From positions 310,001 through 374,000 of the forward strand of contig NW_024881841.1 in assembly GCF_019059575.1 (NCBI RefSeq): a stretch of 64,000 bases of DNA. The letters are read 5' to 3'. Shown here one piece after another: positions 12,510-23,958 of the stretch. This DNA comes from Amphibalanus amphitrite (Eukaryota > Arthropoda > Thecostraca > Balanomorpha > Balanidae). Numbering within the stretch: the stretch's first letter is position 1; every line of letters starts with the position of its first letter. Both the position numbers and the translations under genes were made by a program. The notes under the pieces are model-generated. The model did no database searches. It was not told the DNA's origin and worked only from the letters and a program-made list of their open reading frames with translations.

Positions 12510-13961
12510 CTCTGATGGCACCACCGACCCGTGTGTACTGCACGGTCGTACCCAGGCGGCGGGGTACAGCCGACATCGAACGGCCCGTGGGAGATTCCCG
12601 CGCGGCGGCAATCAATGGGACGACCTGCGCCGGTCCCACGCCCGCACACCGATACCGCTGATCGGGGCAGTAGCCACTGGAGGTGATTTACCATTAGTGT
12701 CGGCTGTACGGAACAAACGGGCGATTTACGATTAGTGTCGGCTGGACGGAACAACGGCCACGGAACATCACAATAGAATAGATACATTCACGATCACTAC
12801 TTTGATCTTTGGAGATGGAGACGTTGCATTGAGGTGAATGTCACATAACGATATGGGGCCCAATAAGATACTTTGCCACGCTGTTGTAGCTGCATTGGAC
12901 GTCATTCACTGCTGTCGGTACTCGGTTGTCTACCCAGAAACCGATTGGGGAGGGGGGAGGCGGTTATACAATACGTTACAACATATGCATATGTTTGTGC
13001 AATTTCATTTTATTCGTAGATAGCATAACAATTAAGCAAACATAACATTGTACGATCCAATGTGGTGAGGTGATTGGTGAATTCATTGAGTTTAAACGAT
13101 GCGCGATGCATGTACCAACTATCGCGAAGTTTCGAACAATAATAACACAACGTGTTATGTGTGACGGAGAGGACACACATGCTGTCACTTCAGTACCTAC
13201 TTCACCGAAACGTTTTGTGCAATGTAACAAAGAAGTTTCGTTGAGTAACGCAAAACAAAAGGAAATAGCATTAGTCAAACATCATTGAAATAAAAACCGC
13301 ATTCAAGTACCAACAAAACAAAACAAATATATCGCGGGATGAAAACACGAACCCAACCGCGAGAGATCTGATAGTACTAATATGCGATAACTGCAAAATG
13401 ATGATTATATACAATGAGCCAAGCACAACCACCTACACGAACCCACACACAAGTCGATTTCCTAGGGCTTTCGGCTTTGTGATGTATCGACCTCCACAGC
13501 CTCTACAGGTCAATGGTGTGATAGTTGGAGATAGTTAGAGTTGGAGATGAATGACAGTCATAAACAATGCATACAATACAATCAATGCGTGCGCATTGTA
13601 ACAGTATTTGGTATCCGTAATGTTTCATGAGTACGATTATTCATGAGCACGAGGAGCAGCTACGTGATAGTACCGCACCCAACCCAATAAAACAGAATAG
13701 ACAGGCCTGTGGCCTGTCCAATTTGCACTTAAAAAGTTACCCACGTAAAGCAAACAGGCCAACGGGCCACCCGATTGTACAGGTCAGTCCGTTCGTGTCG
13801 GCAGTCTGACAGACTGGCAGCAGTCCAGTCTGTCAGGACCAGTCACTGGTAAGGCAGACTGTCTGAACCAGCAGTCAGCGCTACAGGCAGACTGCCACTC
13901 TCCAGGTCAGTCTTCGTTCGCAGAGGGCAGGCCAGTCCGCCCATCCCGCCTCGCCGGACGC
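12510..13961. other. Interval between the FKRP-like and CNPase-like genes
   Basis: This holds the upstream region of the FKRP-like gene and the downstream region of the CNPase-like gene. GC content falls sharply beyond about 12640. A direct duplication of about 35 bases around GATTTAC.ATTAGTGTCGGCTG lies at 12683-12755. From 12840 to 13620 the DNA is AT-rich with no recognisable gene or repeat. 13790-13900 has several CAGTC/CAGACTG-type words, a short irregular repeat. AATAAA occurs on the plus strand at 13687, which does not serve the minus-strand genes. Confidence 0.4.
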
Positions 13962-16474
13962 TCAGTAGCGGCCGCTGAACATCACATCCACCACCAGGTC
14001 CCTGTCCAGGTCCAGGTACCACAGCTGCTCGCCGAGATGGTGCAGCGCGGCGCGGCCCGCCGCTGCCGCCGGCGGCCGCCGCAGCAGTTCCGGACTGGCC
14101 TCCAGTCGGTCCAGCGCCGTCAGCAGGTCGCACCCGGCCGTCACCGGCGGCCAGCCGGGCCGGCAGCCCAGCGTCACGTGCGCGCGCCGGCCGCACTCGG
14201 TCCGTGCCGGCCGCTTCGAGCCGGAGACGGCCAGAGAGGGCTGGGCGGCGCCCACCTGCCAGCCGGCGGGTGGCGGTCGGGGCCGCTCGGGCCGCGCCGG
14301 CGGCGGCGGGCCCGCCTCCCGGTCCGGCTGGTGCCACAGCGCCAGCTGCTCGGCGTCCAGCGTCACCCGGCCGCAGACAGTGCGAGGTGTGATCAGGACG
14401 GCTGTCAGGCGCGCCGTGGAGAGGGCGCCCAGCGCGCGCCGCACCTCGGCCCGCTCGCCGTACTGGCGGCCGGCGGCGGCGCGCGCCCGGCCGCCGCAGA
14501 AGAACGCCGTGCAGTGGAGCAGCTCGGCAGGCGGCTGGTACAGCGAGCCCAGGTCTGGCGGTCACACAGTGGGACGGTTACCGGCACGGAACACACTACA
14601 CCGTTTCACATCAGCGCCGATGACAGTGCACACTCAACAACATCACTTACTAATATTGGCCATGCTAGAGCAGGCTGCCAATGACAGGCAACTGGCAACG
14701 CATCGCAGTACGACTTTCTGTCGCCCAGCAGGCTACGGGAGGCTCACCCGAGATGCTGTCACTGCCAGTCATCAGGGTCAACTCCTCTCTGAACTGGTCG
14801 CTGGCACGGTGCATCGTCTGCAGGAGGCTCCAAACTCGGTCCAGCAGATCGCGACAATCGGCGGCGTTCAGAAACCAGCCATAATACTTTGGTACCGGCT
14901 CCTGTATCGACTTCAGCTTCTTCCTGAAACCATGAGAAAACAGGGGTGGTAAGGTCTCGCTTGATAATAACGGTCGAAACCGTGAATAGCATTCTATTCA
15001 GAACAGTTCGTCTATGGCTTTCTAGTTTCTAGTATGCACAAAAAGGATAATCTCCAGTGCGTGTAAACGCTTCTGTAATATAGGATGTCGAAACATTAAT
15101 AGCGAATTATCCTTACCTATCTGCTAAATATCGCATCAGTAAGTCCTACATTTTCCATGACATGCTTTGCACATACCGATGTGTAATATGTTGGTACAAA
15201 CTAGCGCACTGGTAAGTACGCTTCACCAACACACAGCTGCTTAGGTAGGGTGTGACCGTCTGCCCCGAGTAATTTACGCGGCCTGTCGGCGTACGTCCCC
15301 GCCCGTCGCCTCCGGCTGCTGAGCGGTACCTGATCTCCTGTTCGGTGACGCCGTGGCAGTTGGTGATGGCCAGCCGGTGCGGGTCGCGGCGCCAGGCCGT
15401 CGCCGGCTCCTGCACCAGCACCAGGTAGTGGTGACGCGCCGCCAGCTTGGCGTACTCGGACCACTCCCAGTAGCGCAGGTTGGTGTTGTCCACGACGATG
15501 TGACTGCGCTGCTCCAGACAGGCGTGTTCGGCGCGCTGCTTACACGACTCGTGCGCCGCCGACAGCTGCTCACGATCGAACTGGTAGCTGGCGACAGACA
15601 GATAAAACCCGAACACGGTGTATCAACTGACAGCTTATCAGACCTGGAGACACCAAGACGCATTCACAAAAACAGACTTGGAATATCGTGCCTTTACCTG
15701 TATCAGCATAGAACGTTCACCAAAACCAGGACCAATGTCATTACCAAAGAAACGTAAAAAAAAATCCGAGAAAGAAACATCGGTAACTAACGAGCACATA
15801 AACCACGCAAAGCAGCTGAGAAACAGCTTACCAATAATGCAACATGAAAATAATAACAGCTCTGTTCCCACACCTTTCATAGGTAGTAAATTAAGATGTA
15901 CTTTACCAGTTTCCTGCCTAGTACCTACTCACCTGCCATCTTTCATGAAGAAGTGATCGGCCGAGCACAGGACGGCGCCCGGGTAGGTGGTCGCTATCTT
16001 GTCGGCCAGATAGGTTTTGCCGCAGCCGGGCAGACCGCGCAGTACGAACAACACCTTGGAGGTGCGCAGATAGTCCACCGTCTCTGGGTCGTCCAGGAAC
16101 GAGTACTGACAGCGGATCAGGGTGCCCAGCTCGGCCGGCAGCCGCCGCTTGGACTCCGTCTGCTCGGAGGCCGGCGGCGGCGGCCGCTTGACCGGCAGCA
16201 CTTGGCCAGCCGGCTCGGCGGGCTGCACCAGGAGCACACCATTGGGCTGGTGTTCGAGGAGCACAGCCTCGCTGTGGTGCTCCTGCCGCGTGCCGTTTTC
16301 GACCTTCTCTCGGATCACCATCTCCTCGTCATCGTGCAGCGCCACGCGGTGCAGGCCGCGAGCGGGCGCGTGCAGCCGGCCGCCGCACTCGTCCTGACCG
16401 CGGGCGTCGGCCGCTGCGGGGCCATCCGTCGCACCCCGCCAGTCCGGAGCTAGCCGCGCCAACACCTGACCCAT
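13962..16474 (-). CDS. CNP: 2',3'-cyclic-nucleotide 3'-phosphodiesterase-like protein (CNPase)
   Basis: Coding exons on the minus strand are 16474-15933, 15587-15330, 14923-14748 and 14554-13962. Phases 2, 2 and 1 agree at all junctions, giving 522 residues. The first domain is a P-loop kinase-like fold with YSFLDDPETVDYL, Walker A GLPGCGKT (about 147-154) and VVDNTNLRYWEW (the DDTN-type motif). Exon 3 carries PKYYGWFLN, as in vertebrate CNPase. The second domain is the 2H phosphoesterase with both signature motifs intact: HCT (339-341) and HVT (451-453, in AHVTLG). The family hydrolyses 2',3'-cyclic nucleotides to 2'-nucleotides and binds RNA. The protein ends MFSGRY, without the CAAX prenylation box of vertebrate CNPase. 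The start is uncertain. This Met has a good context (GTCATGG) and gives MGQ..., a possible N-myristoylation site. An upstream in-frame Met at 16531, or entry through the acceptor at 16660, would add a hydrophobic stretch. Confidence 0.85.
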
Positions 16475-16660
16475 GACCTGCTCCAAGCACCGCGACACCA
16501 GGTACAGAGCGACCGTGAGCGAGCCTAGCATTCGGCCGCAGACGACGCCCGACAGCGTCCACCAGACTGTACGGCAGTAGACAGCTCCGTGGCCCAGACT
16601 CTCAGATTGAGGGGCACTCTGCAATCTGCCAATGATTAGTCCCAAGGCCCAAGGGCCAAG
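16475..16660 (-). other. Possible 5' extension of the CNPase-like first exon
   Basis: A strong acceptor (TTTTCTGTTTCCAG) precedes base 16660, and the CNPase frame stays open from there to the Met at 16474. The extension encodes a fairly hydrophobic segment (RTVWWTLSGVVCGRMLGSLT, continuing VALYLVS) that could be a membrane segment. It may be coding, in which case an upstream exon exists, or 5' untranslated. I cannot choose between these. Confidence 0.45.
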
Positions 16661-18136
16661 CTGGAAACAGAAAAAAAAACAATCAGCATCTATAAAACCT
16701 ATCAACAAGGAAAAACAAGGAATTACAAATGGTTCTGCCAAAATATTCATTTTTATAGCAAGCCAAAAACATAGGTAGGTAACTATGAAAGAAGAAAGCA
16801 AATTTACCAAAATATTTAAGACAACTGAAAGCCTTCCCCAAATGGGGCAGCTGGTGGTGTGGCACCACCAAGGGCACACTGAGGCTCAAGGCTTTCAGTG
16901 CTGAGGGGCAGGCATGGCCCACACAAGATTCCTTTACTACTCAGGTTGGAGCTCGTGAACGGGGGCTGGGCCCACGTGCCCAGTGCCCTTCCCCCTTTGG
17001 CTGCTAGCGTCCCACCACACTTCTTAAAAATTGACATTACATGATTACCAGAAATAAAGAATCAATAGTTATCAATAGGGGTCACACATTATTTGGAATT
17101 TGAATTGTTGTTCATCAATGGCCAAATTAGTGATGTGTTCTTAGTTCTTAAGAGGTACCTACCTATAAAAAAGGCTGTCATCTCTCAACTAAAAGGCCCC
17201 TCGTCGCTTGAGGAGCCCTTGGTAACCTATGAAACCCCTGCTACCCTGAGGGGTCTGGGGTCCCTAGGGGTGTTCACGGGCACCGCACACTGCTGCGTGC
17301 GGTGTGTGCGGTACGTCCAGCAGGCGTGGGGGTAGGGGATGGGTAGGCGACTCTGACGTCACGGCTGCGTGCGGTGGACGGTCCGCTGTGGCCAGTCCCG
17401 ACCAGCCACAGCGATCGCTGTGTGCGGTGACGGAATGCTGACGTAGGGACGCAGTGGGCGGAGCTTGGAGGCTGTGTGCGGTCCGACCGCACACAGGGCC
17501 GTTGAACAGCCCTCCTGTTACCTTAGGGCAAGGCCCTATCCTTAGGGGAACCTACTGACTGCAGACTGCTCACCCTGGTTCCAAGGTCCAGTTATTTTCA
17601 AAAATAAATTTGAAATAATTTTTTTTTCATTTAGCTATAATGCAATCATCAAAATGACTTATTTCAGATCACTTTTTAATGACTGAAAAAAGCTTCTTCA
17701 TTCAGATTCCATGAAAGGGAGGAATATCATCAACACGCAAAACGTCAAATACTTGCAAAAAAACACAATTTTTATTAATTTTACGTACCGTAACGGCCAG
17801 CAGACCTCAAGTAATGCACGATATAATGGTAAGCAATCTATAGGTATTTGTCCCATAAATTATGTTGAAATTATACTAAAACGCTGCAAAATTTAGACGG
17901 AAAGTTGTAAGTGATATGTTCCCTCTTAGTAGCCTTTACATGTTAGATAAGTAGTTTTTAGGTACCTAGGTTGTAAGGTCATTTATTTAAGCTCATGAGG
18001 TAGAATTAAGTCAGGTTATATTAGTTTTTGGTCCTAAAGAGGCATGAATTCAAGAGTTATATCTTTGCATAAAAGTTCACTGCGTTTTTGGTACTACAAT
18101 TATGCCGCACTACATACGTTTCTGGCGCAAACATTG
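16661..18136. other. Upstream region of the CNPase-like gene with a GC-rich CRE-bearing block
   Basis: 16680-17280 has no clear gene. 17270-17512 is GC-rich and repeats TGTGCGGT-type words. It contains a full CRE palindrome TGACGTCA (17354-17361) and a 12-bp-arm hairpin CTGTGTGCGGTC/GACCGCACACAG (17472-17496). The outer bases (GTGTTCAC... and ...GTTGAACAGC) are weakly inverted, so the block may be a small transposon or a CpG-rich promoter of the minus-strand gene. 17560-18110 is AT-rich with nothing recognised. Confidence 0.35.
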
Positions 18137-18286
18137 ACCCCGCGTTCGATGTCTCTCGGACGACGAAGATTCTACGTCGTCCGGCCAATCCCGTCCAAGG
18201 TCAGCGGGGGCTCGGCTGCGGTTATAGAACGTGATTGGCCGGACGGCGTAGAATCTTCGCCGTCCGAGAGACATCGAACGCGGGGT
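18137..18286. mobile_element. 150-bp palindromic MITE
   Basis: Two 54-base arms (18137-18190 and 18233-18286), starting ACCCCGCGTTCGATGTCTCT, are inverted copies with two differences and a 42-base loop. No target duplication could be seen at its borders. It lies 26 bases outside the large foldback element. Confidence 0.65.
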
Positions 18287-18303
18287 AAAGCCGCGTGGGT
18301 TGT

Positions 18304-18312
18304 TGGGGTTGG
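18304..18312 (+). repeat. Left 9-bp target duplication of the Foldback-like element
   Basis: TGGGGTTGG directly precedes the left terminus ATGTAACGG and recurs directly after the right terminus at 27673-27681. Confidence 0.7.
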
Positions 18313-18589
18313 ATGTAACGGAAGTTAGCCCACATTCAGCCCACATTCGGCCCAGCCCAGATTGGGGCTGCCAAATCTAGGGAAAAATATAGAAATCTAG
18401 GGAAAAATCTAGAAATCTAGCGAAAAATCTAAAAACCGTTTTACGCCTAAACGGCTGGACGAAACTGAAAAATAAGACGACCATTTGAAAGATCTCTTCA
18501 CCCCGGACCTAATGATATGGTTAAATACCGGATCAATTTAACCAAAAGCATGATTTAACCAGGATGAAAATTTTCGGTCAATGGGGCGG

Positions 18590-21055
18590 CCCCTACGATT
18601 TTCTTCAAAATCGGCATGGTGATACTACAGGCCCAGATGACCAATCTGGCTGAAGAAACCCCTATGGGCATTGAAATCTATGGGGTAAAAACGCCCTTGG
18701 AAAGTTTTACCTACGCATTTCTGGCAAGACTATCGCACGCATCCCCCTAATATGGGTATCATATGAAAGCTCATGAAAACCCAAACAAAATGGTGGGGTA
18801 AAATTTACCCATTACCCCATCCAGGGTAAAGTTTACCCAAGATGAAAATTTTCGGTCAATGGGGCGGCCCCTACGATTTTCTTCAAAATCGGCATGGTGA
18901 TACTACAGGCCCAGATGACCAATCTGGCTGAAGAAACCCCTATGGGCATTGAAATCTATGGGGTAAAAACGCCCTTGGAAAGTTTTACCCACGCATTTCT
19001 GGCAAGACTATCGCACGCATCCCCCCAATATGGGTATCATATGAAAGCCCATAAAACCCAAACAAAATGGTGGGGTAAAATTTACCCATTACCCCATCCA
19101 GGGTAAAGTTTACCCAAGATGAAAATTTTCGGTCAATGGGGCGGCCCCTACGATTTTCTTCAAAATCGGCATGGTGATACTACAGGCCCAGATGACCAAT
19201 CTGGCTGAAGAAACCCCTATGGGCATTAAAATCTATGGGGTAAAAACGCCCTTGGAAAGTTTTACCCACGCATTTCTGGCAAGACTATCGCACGCATCCC
19301 CCCAATATGGGTATCATATGAAAGCTCATGAAAACCCAAACAAAATGGTGGGGTAAAATTTACCCATTACCCCATCCAGGGTAAAGTTTACCCAAGATGA
19401 AAATTTTCGGTCAATGGGGCGGCCCCTACGATTTTCTTCAAAATCGGCATGGTGATACTACAGGCCCAGATGACCAATCTGGCTGAAGAAACCCCTATGG
19501 GCATTGAAATCTATGGGGTAAAAACGCCCTTGGAAAGTTTTACCCACGCATTTCTGGCAAGAATATCGCACGCATCCCCCTAATATGGGTATCATATGAA
19601 AGCTCATGAAAACCCAAACAAAATGGTGGGGTAAAATTTACCCATTACCCCATCCAGGGTAAAGTTTACCCAAGATGAAAATTTTCGGTCAATGGGGCGG
19701 CCCCTACGATTTTCTTCAAAATCGGCATGGTGGTACTACAGGCCCAGATGATCAATCTGGCTGAAGAAACCCCTATGGGCATTGAAATCTATGGGGTAAA
19801 AACGCCCTTGGAAAGTTTTACCCACGCATTTCTGGCAAGACTATCGCACGCATCCCCCCAATATGGGTATCATATGAAAGCTCATGAAAACCCAAACAAA
19901 ATGGTGGGGTAAAATTTACCCATTACCCCATCCAGGGTAAAGTTTACCCAAGATGAAAATTTTCGGTCAATGGGGCGGCCCCTACGATTTTCTTCAAAAT
20001 CGGCATGGTGATACTACAGGCCCAGATGACCAATCTGGCTGAAGAAACCCCTATGGGCATTGAAATCTATGGGGTAAAAACGCCCTTGGAAAGTTTTACC
20101 CACGCATTTCTGGCAAGACTATCGCACGCATCCCCCAAATATGGGTATCATATGAAAGCCCATAAAAACCCAAACAAAATGGTGGGGTAAAATTTACCCA
20201 TTACCCCATCCAGGGTAAAGTTTACCCAAGATGAAAATTTTCGGTCAATGGGGCGGCCCCTACGATTTTCTTCAAAATCGGCATGGTGGTACTACAGGCC
20301 CAGATGATCAATCTGGCTGAAGAAACCCCTATGGGCATTGAAATCTATGGGGTAAAAACGCCCTTGGAAAGTTTTACCCACGCATTTCTGGCAAGACTAT
20401 CGCACGCATCCCCCCAATATGGGTATCATATGAAAGCTCATGAAAACCCAAACAAAATGGTGGGGTAAAATTTACCCATTACCCCATCCAGGGTAAAGTT
20501 TACCCAAGATGAAAATTTTCGGTCAATGGGGCGGCCCCTACGATTTTCTTCAAAATCGGCATGGTGATACTACAGGCCCGGATGACCAATCTGGCTGAAG
20601 AAACCCCTATGGGCATTGAAATCTATGGGGTAAAAACGCCCTTGGAAAGTTTTACCCACGCATTTCTGGCAAGACTATCGCACGCATCCCCCCAATATGG
20701 GTATCATATGAAAGCCCATAAAAACCCAAACAAAATGGTGGGGTAAAATTTACCCATTACCCCATCCAGGGTAAAGTTTACCCAAGATGAAAATTTTCGG
20801 TCAATGGGGCGGCCCCTACGATTTTCTTCAAAATCGGCATGGTGATACTACAGGCCCAGATGACCAATCTGGCTGAAGAAACCCCTATGGGCATTGAAAT
20901 CTATGGGGTAAAAACGCCCTTGGAAAGTTTTACCCACGCATTTCTGGCAAGACTATCGCACGCATCCCCCCAATATGGGTATCATATGAAAGCCCATAAA
21001 AACCCAAACAAAATGGTGGGGTAAAATTTACCCATTACCCCATCCAGGGTAAAGT
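18590..21055 (+). repeat. Left satellite array, about nine 278-bp units
   Basis: A 277-278-bp unit repeats head to tail with very few differences. Equivalent points fall at 18616, 18894, 19171, 19449, 19727, 20005, 20283, 20561 and 20839. Each unit has paired GGGTAAA/TTTACCC words. Most contain a 61-codon open frame (MVILQAQMTNLAEETPMGIE...), broken in some units, so it is not treated as a gene. Confidence 0.9.
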
Positions 21056-23958
21056 TAACCCCATCATTTTGTTTGGGTTTTCATGAGCTTTCATATGATA
21101 CCCATATTGGGGGGATGCGTGCGATAGTCTTGCCAGAAATGCGTGGGTAAAACTTTCCAAGGGCGTTTTTACCCCATAGATTTCAATGCCCATAGGGAAT
21201 TCTTCAGCCAGATTGGTCATCTGGGCCTGTAGTATCACCATGCCGATTTTGAAGAAAATCGTATTGACCGAAAATTTTCATCTTGGGTAAACTTTACCCT
21301 GGATGGGGTAATGGGTAAATTTTACCCCACCATTTTTGTTTGGGTTTTCATGAGCTTTCATATGATACCCATATTAGGGGGATGCGTGCGATATTCTTGC
21401 CAGAAATGCGTGGGTAAAACTTTCCAAGGGCGTTTTTACCCCATAGATTTCAATGCCCATAGGGGTTTCTTCAGCCAGATTGGTCATCTGGGCCTGTAGT
21501 ATCACCATGCCGATTTTGAAGAAAATCGTAGGGGCCGCCCCATTGACTAAAAATTTTCATCTTGGGTAAACTTTACCCTGGATGGGGTAATGGGTAAATT
21601 TTACCCCACCATTTTGTTTGGGTTTTCATGAGCTTTCATATGATACCCATATTGGGGGGATGCGTGCGATAGTCTTGCCAGAAATGCGTGGGTAAAACTT
21701 TCCAAGGGCGTTTTTACCCCATAGAATTCAATGCCCATAGGGGTTTCTTCAGCCAGATTGGTCATCTGGGCCTGTAGTATCACCATGCCGATTTTGAAGA
21801 AAATCGTAGGGGCCGCCCCATTGACCGAAAATTTTCATCTTGGGTAAACTTTAACCTGGATGGGGTAATGGGTAAATTTTACCCCACCATTTTGTTTGGG
21901 TTTTTATGGGCTTTCATATGATACCCATATTGGGGGATGCGTGCGATAGTCTTGCCAGAAATGCGTGGGTAAAACTTTCCAAGGGCGTTTTTACCCCATA
22001 GATTTCAATGCCCATAGGGGTTTCTTCAGCCAGATTGGTCATCTGGGCCTGTAGTATCACCATGCCGATTTTGAAGAAAATCGTAGGGGCCGCCCCATTG
22101 ACCGAAAATTTTCATCTTGGGTAAACTTTACCCTGGATGGGGTAATGGGTAAATTTTACCCCACCATTTTGTTTGGGTTTTCATGAGCTTTCATATGATA
22201 CCCATATTGGGGGGATGCGTGCGATAGTCTTGCCAGAAATGCGTGGGTAAAACTTTCCAAGGGCGTTTTTACCCCATAGATTTCAATGCCCATAGGGGTT
22301 TCTTCAGCCAGATTGGTCATCTGGGCCTGTAGTATCACCATGCCGATTTTGAAGAAAATCGTAGGGGCCGCCCCATTGACCGAAAATTTTCATCTTGGGT
22401 AAACTTTACCCTGGATGGGGTAATGGGTAAATTTTACCCCACCATTTTGTTTGGGTTTTCATGAGCTTTCATATGATACCCATATTAAGGGGATGCGTGC
22501 GATAGTCTTGCCAGAAATGCGTGGGTAAAACTTTCCAAGGGCGTTTTTACCCCATAGATTTCAATGCCCATAGGGGTTTCTTCAGCCAGATTGGTCATCT
22601 GGGCCTGTAGTATCACCATGCCGATTTTGAAGAAAATCGTAGGGGCCGCCCCATTGACCGAAAATTTTCATCTTGGGTAAACTTTACCCTGGATGGGGTA
22701 ATGGGTAAATTTTTTTCATGAGCTTTCATATGATACCCATATTGGGGGGATGCGTGCTATAGTCTTGCCAGAAATGCGTGGGTAAAACTTTCCAAGGGCG
22801 TTTTTACCCCATAGATTTCAATGCCCATAGGGGTTTCTTCAGCCAGATTGGTCATCTGGGCCTGTAGTATCACCATGCCGATTTTGAAGAAAATCGTAGG
22901 GGCCGCCCCATTGACCGAAAAATTTCATCTTGGGTAAACTTTAACCTGGATGGGGTAATGGGTAAATTTTACCCCACCATTTTGTTTGGGTTTTTATGGG
23001 CTTTCATATGATACCCATATTGGGGGGATGCGTGCGATAGTCTTGCCAGAAATGCGTGGGTAAAACTTTCCAAGGGCGTTTTTACCCCATAGATTTCAAT
23101 GCCCATAGGGGTTTCTTCAGCCAGATTGGTCATCTGGGCCTGTAGTATCACCATGCCGATTTTGAAGAAAATCGTAGGGGCCGCCCCATTGACCGAAAAT
23201 TTTCATCTTGGGTAAACTTTACCCTGGATGGGGTAATGGGTAAATTTTACCCCACCATTTTGTTTGGGTTTTCATGAGCTTTCATATGATACCCATATTG
23301 GGGGGATGCGTGCGATAGTCTTGCCAGAAATGCGTGGGTAAAACTTTCCAAGGGCGTTTTTACCCCATAGATTTCAATGCCCATAGGGGTTTCTTCAGCC
23401 AGATTGGTCATCTGGGCCTGTAGTATCACCATGCCGATTTTGAAGAAAATCGTAGGGGCCGCCCCATTGACCGAAAATTTTCATCTTGGGTAAACTTTAC
23501 CCTGGATGGGGTAATGGGTAAATTTTACCCCACCATTTTGTTTGGGTTTTCATGAGCTTTCATATGATACCCATATTAAGGGGATGCGTGCGATAGTCTT
23601 GCCAGAAATGCGTGGGTAAAACTTTCCAAGGGCGTTTTTACCCCATAGATTTCAATGCCCATAGGGGTTTCTTCAGCCAGATTGGTCATCTGGGCCTGTA
23701 GTATCACCATGCCGATTTTGAAGAAAATCGTAGGGGCCGCCCCATTGACCGAAAATTTTCATCTTGGGTAAACTTTACCCTGGATTGGTAAATTTTACCC
23801 CACCATTTTGTTTGGGTTTTATGGGCTTTCATATGATACCCATATTGGGGGGATGCGTGCTATAGTCTTGCCAGAAATGCGTGGGTAAAACTTTCCAAGG
23901 GCGTTTTTACCCCATAGATTTCAATGCCCATAGGGGTTTCTTCAGCCAGATTGGTCAT
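21056..23958 (-). repeat. Right satellite array, inverted, proximal part
   Basis: The same 278-bp unit in reverse orientation, about ten and a half units, with two shortened by small deletions (near 22700 and 23785). The array is interrupted by the hAT-type element and resumes at 26805. The head-to-head junction at about 21055 has essentially no spacer. Confidence 0.9.

Noticed and set aside
18590..23958. CRISPR-like array
   Set aside because: The repeats are 278 bp, contiguous without spacers, and lie in a eukaryotic transposon.
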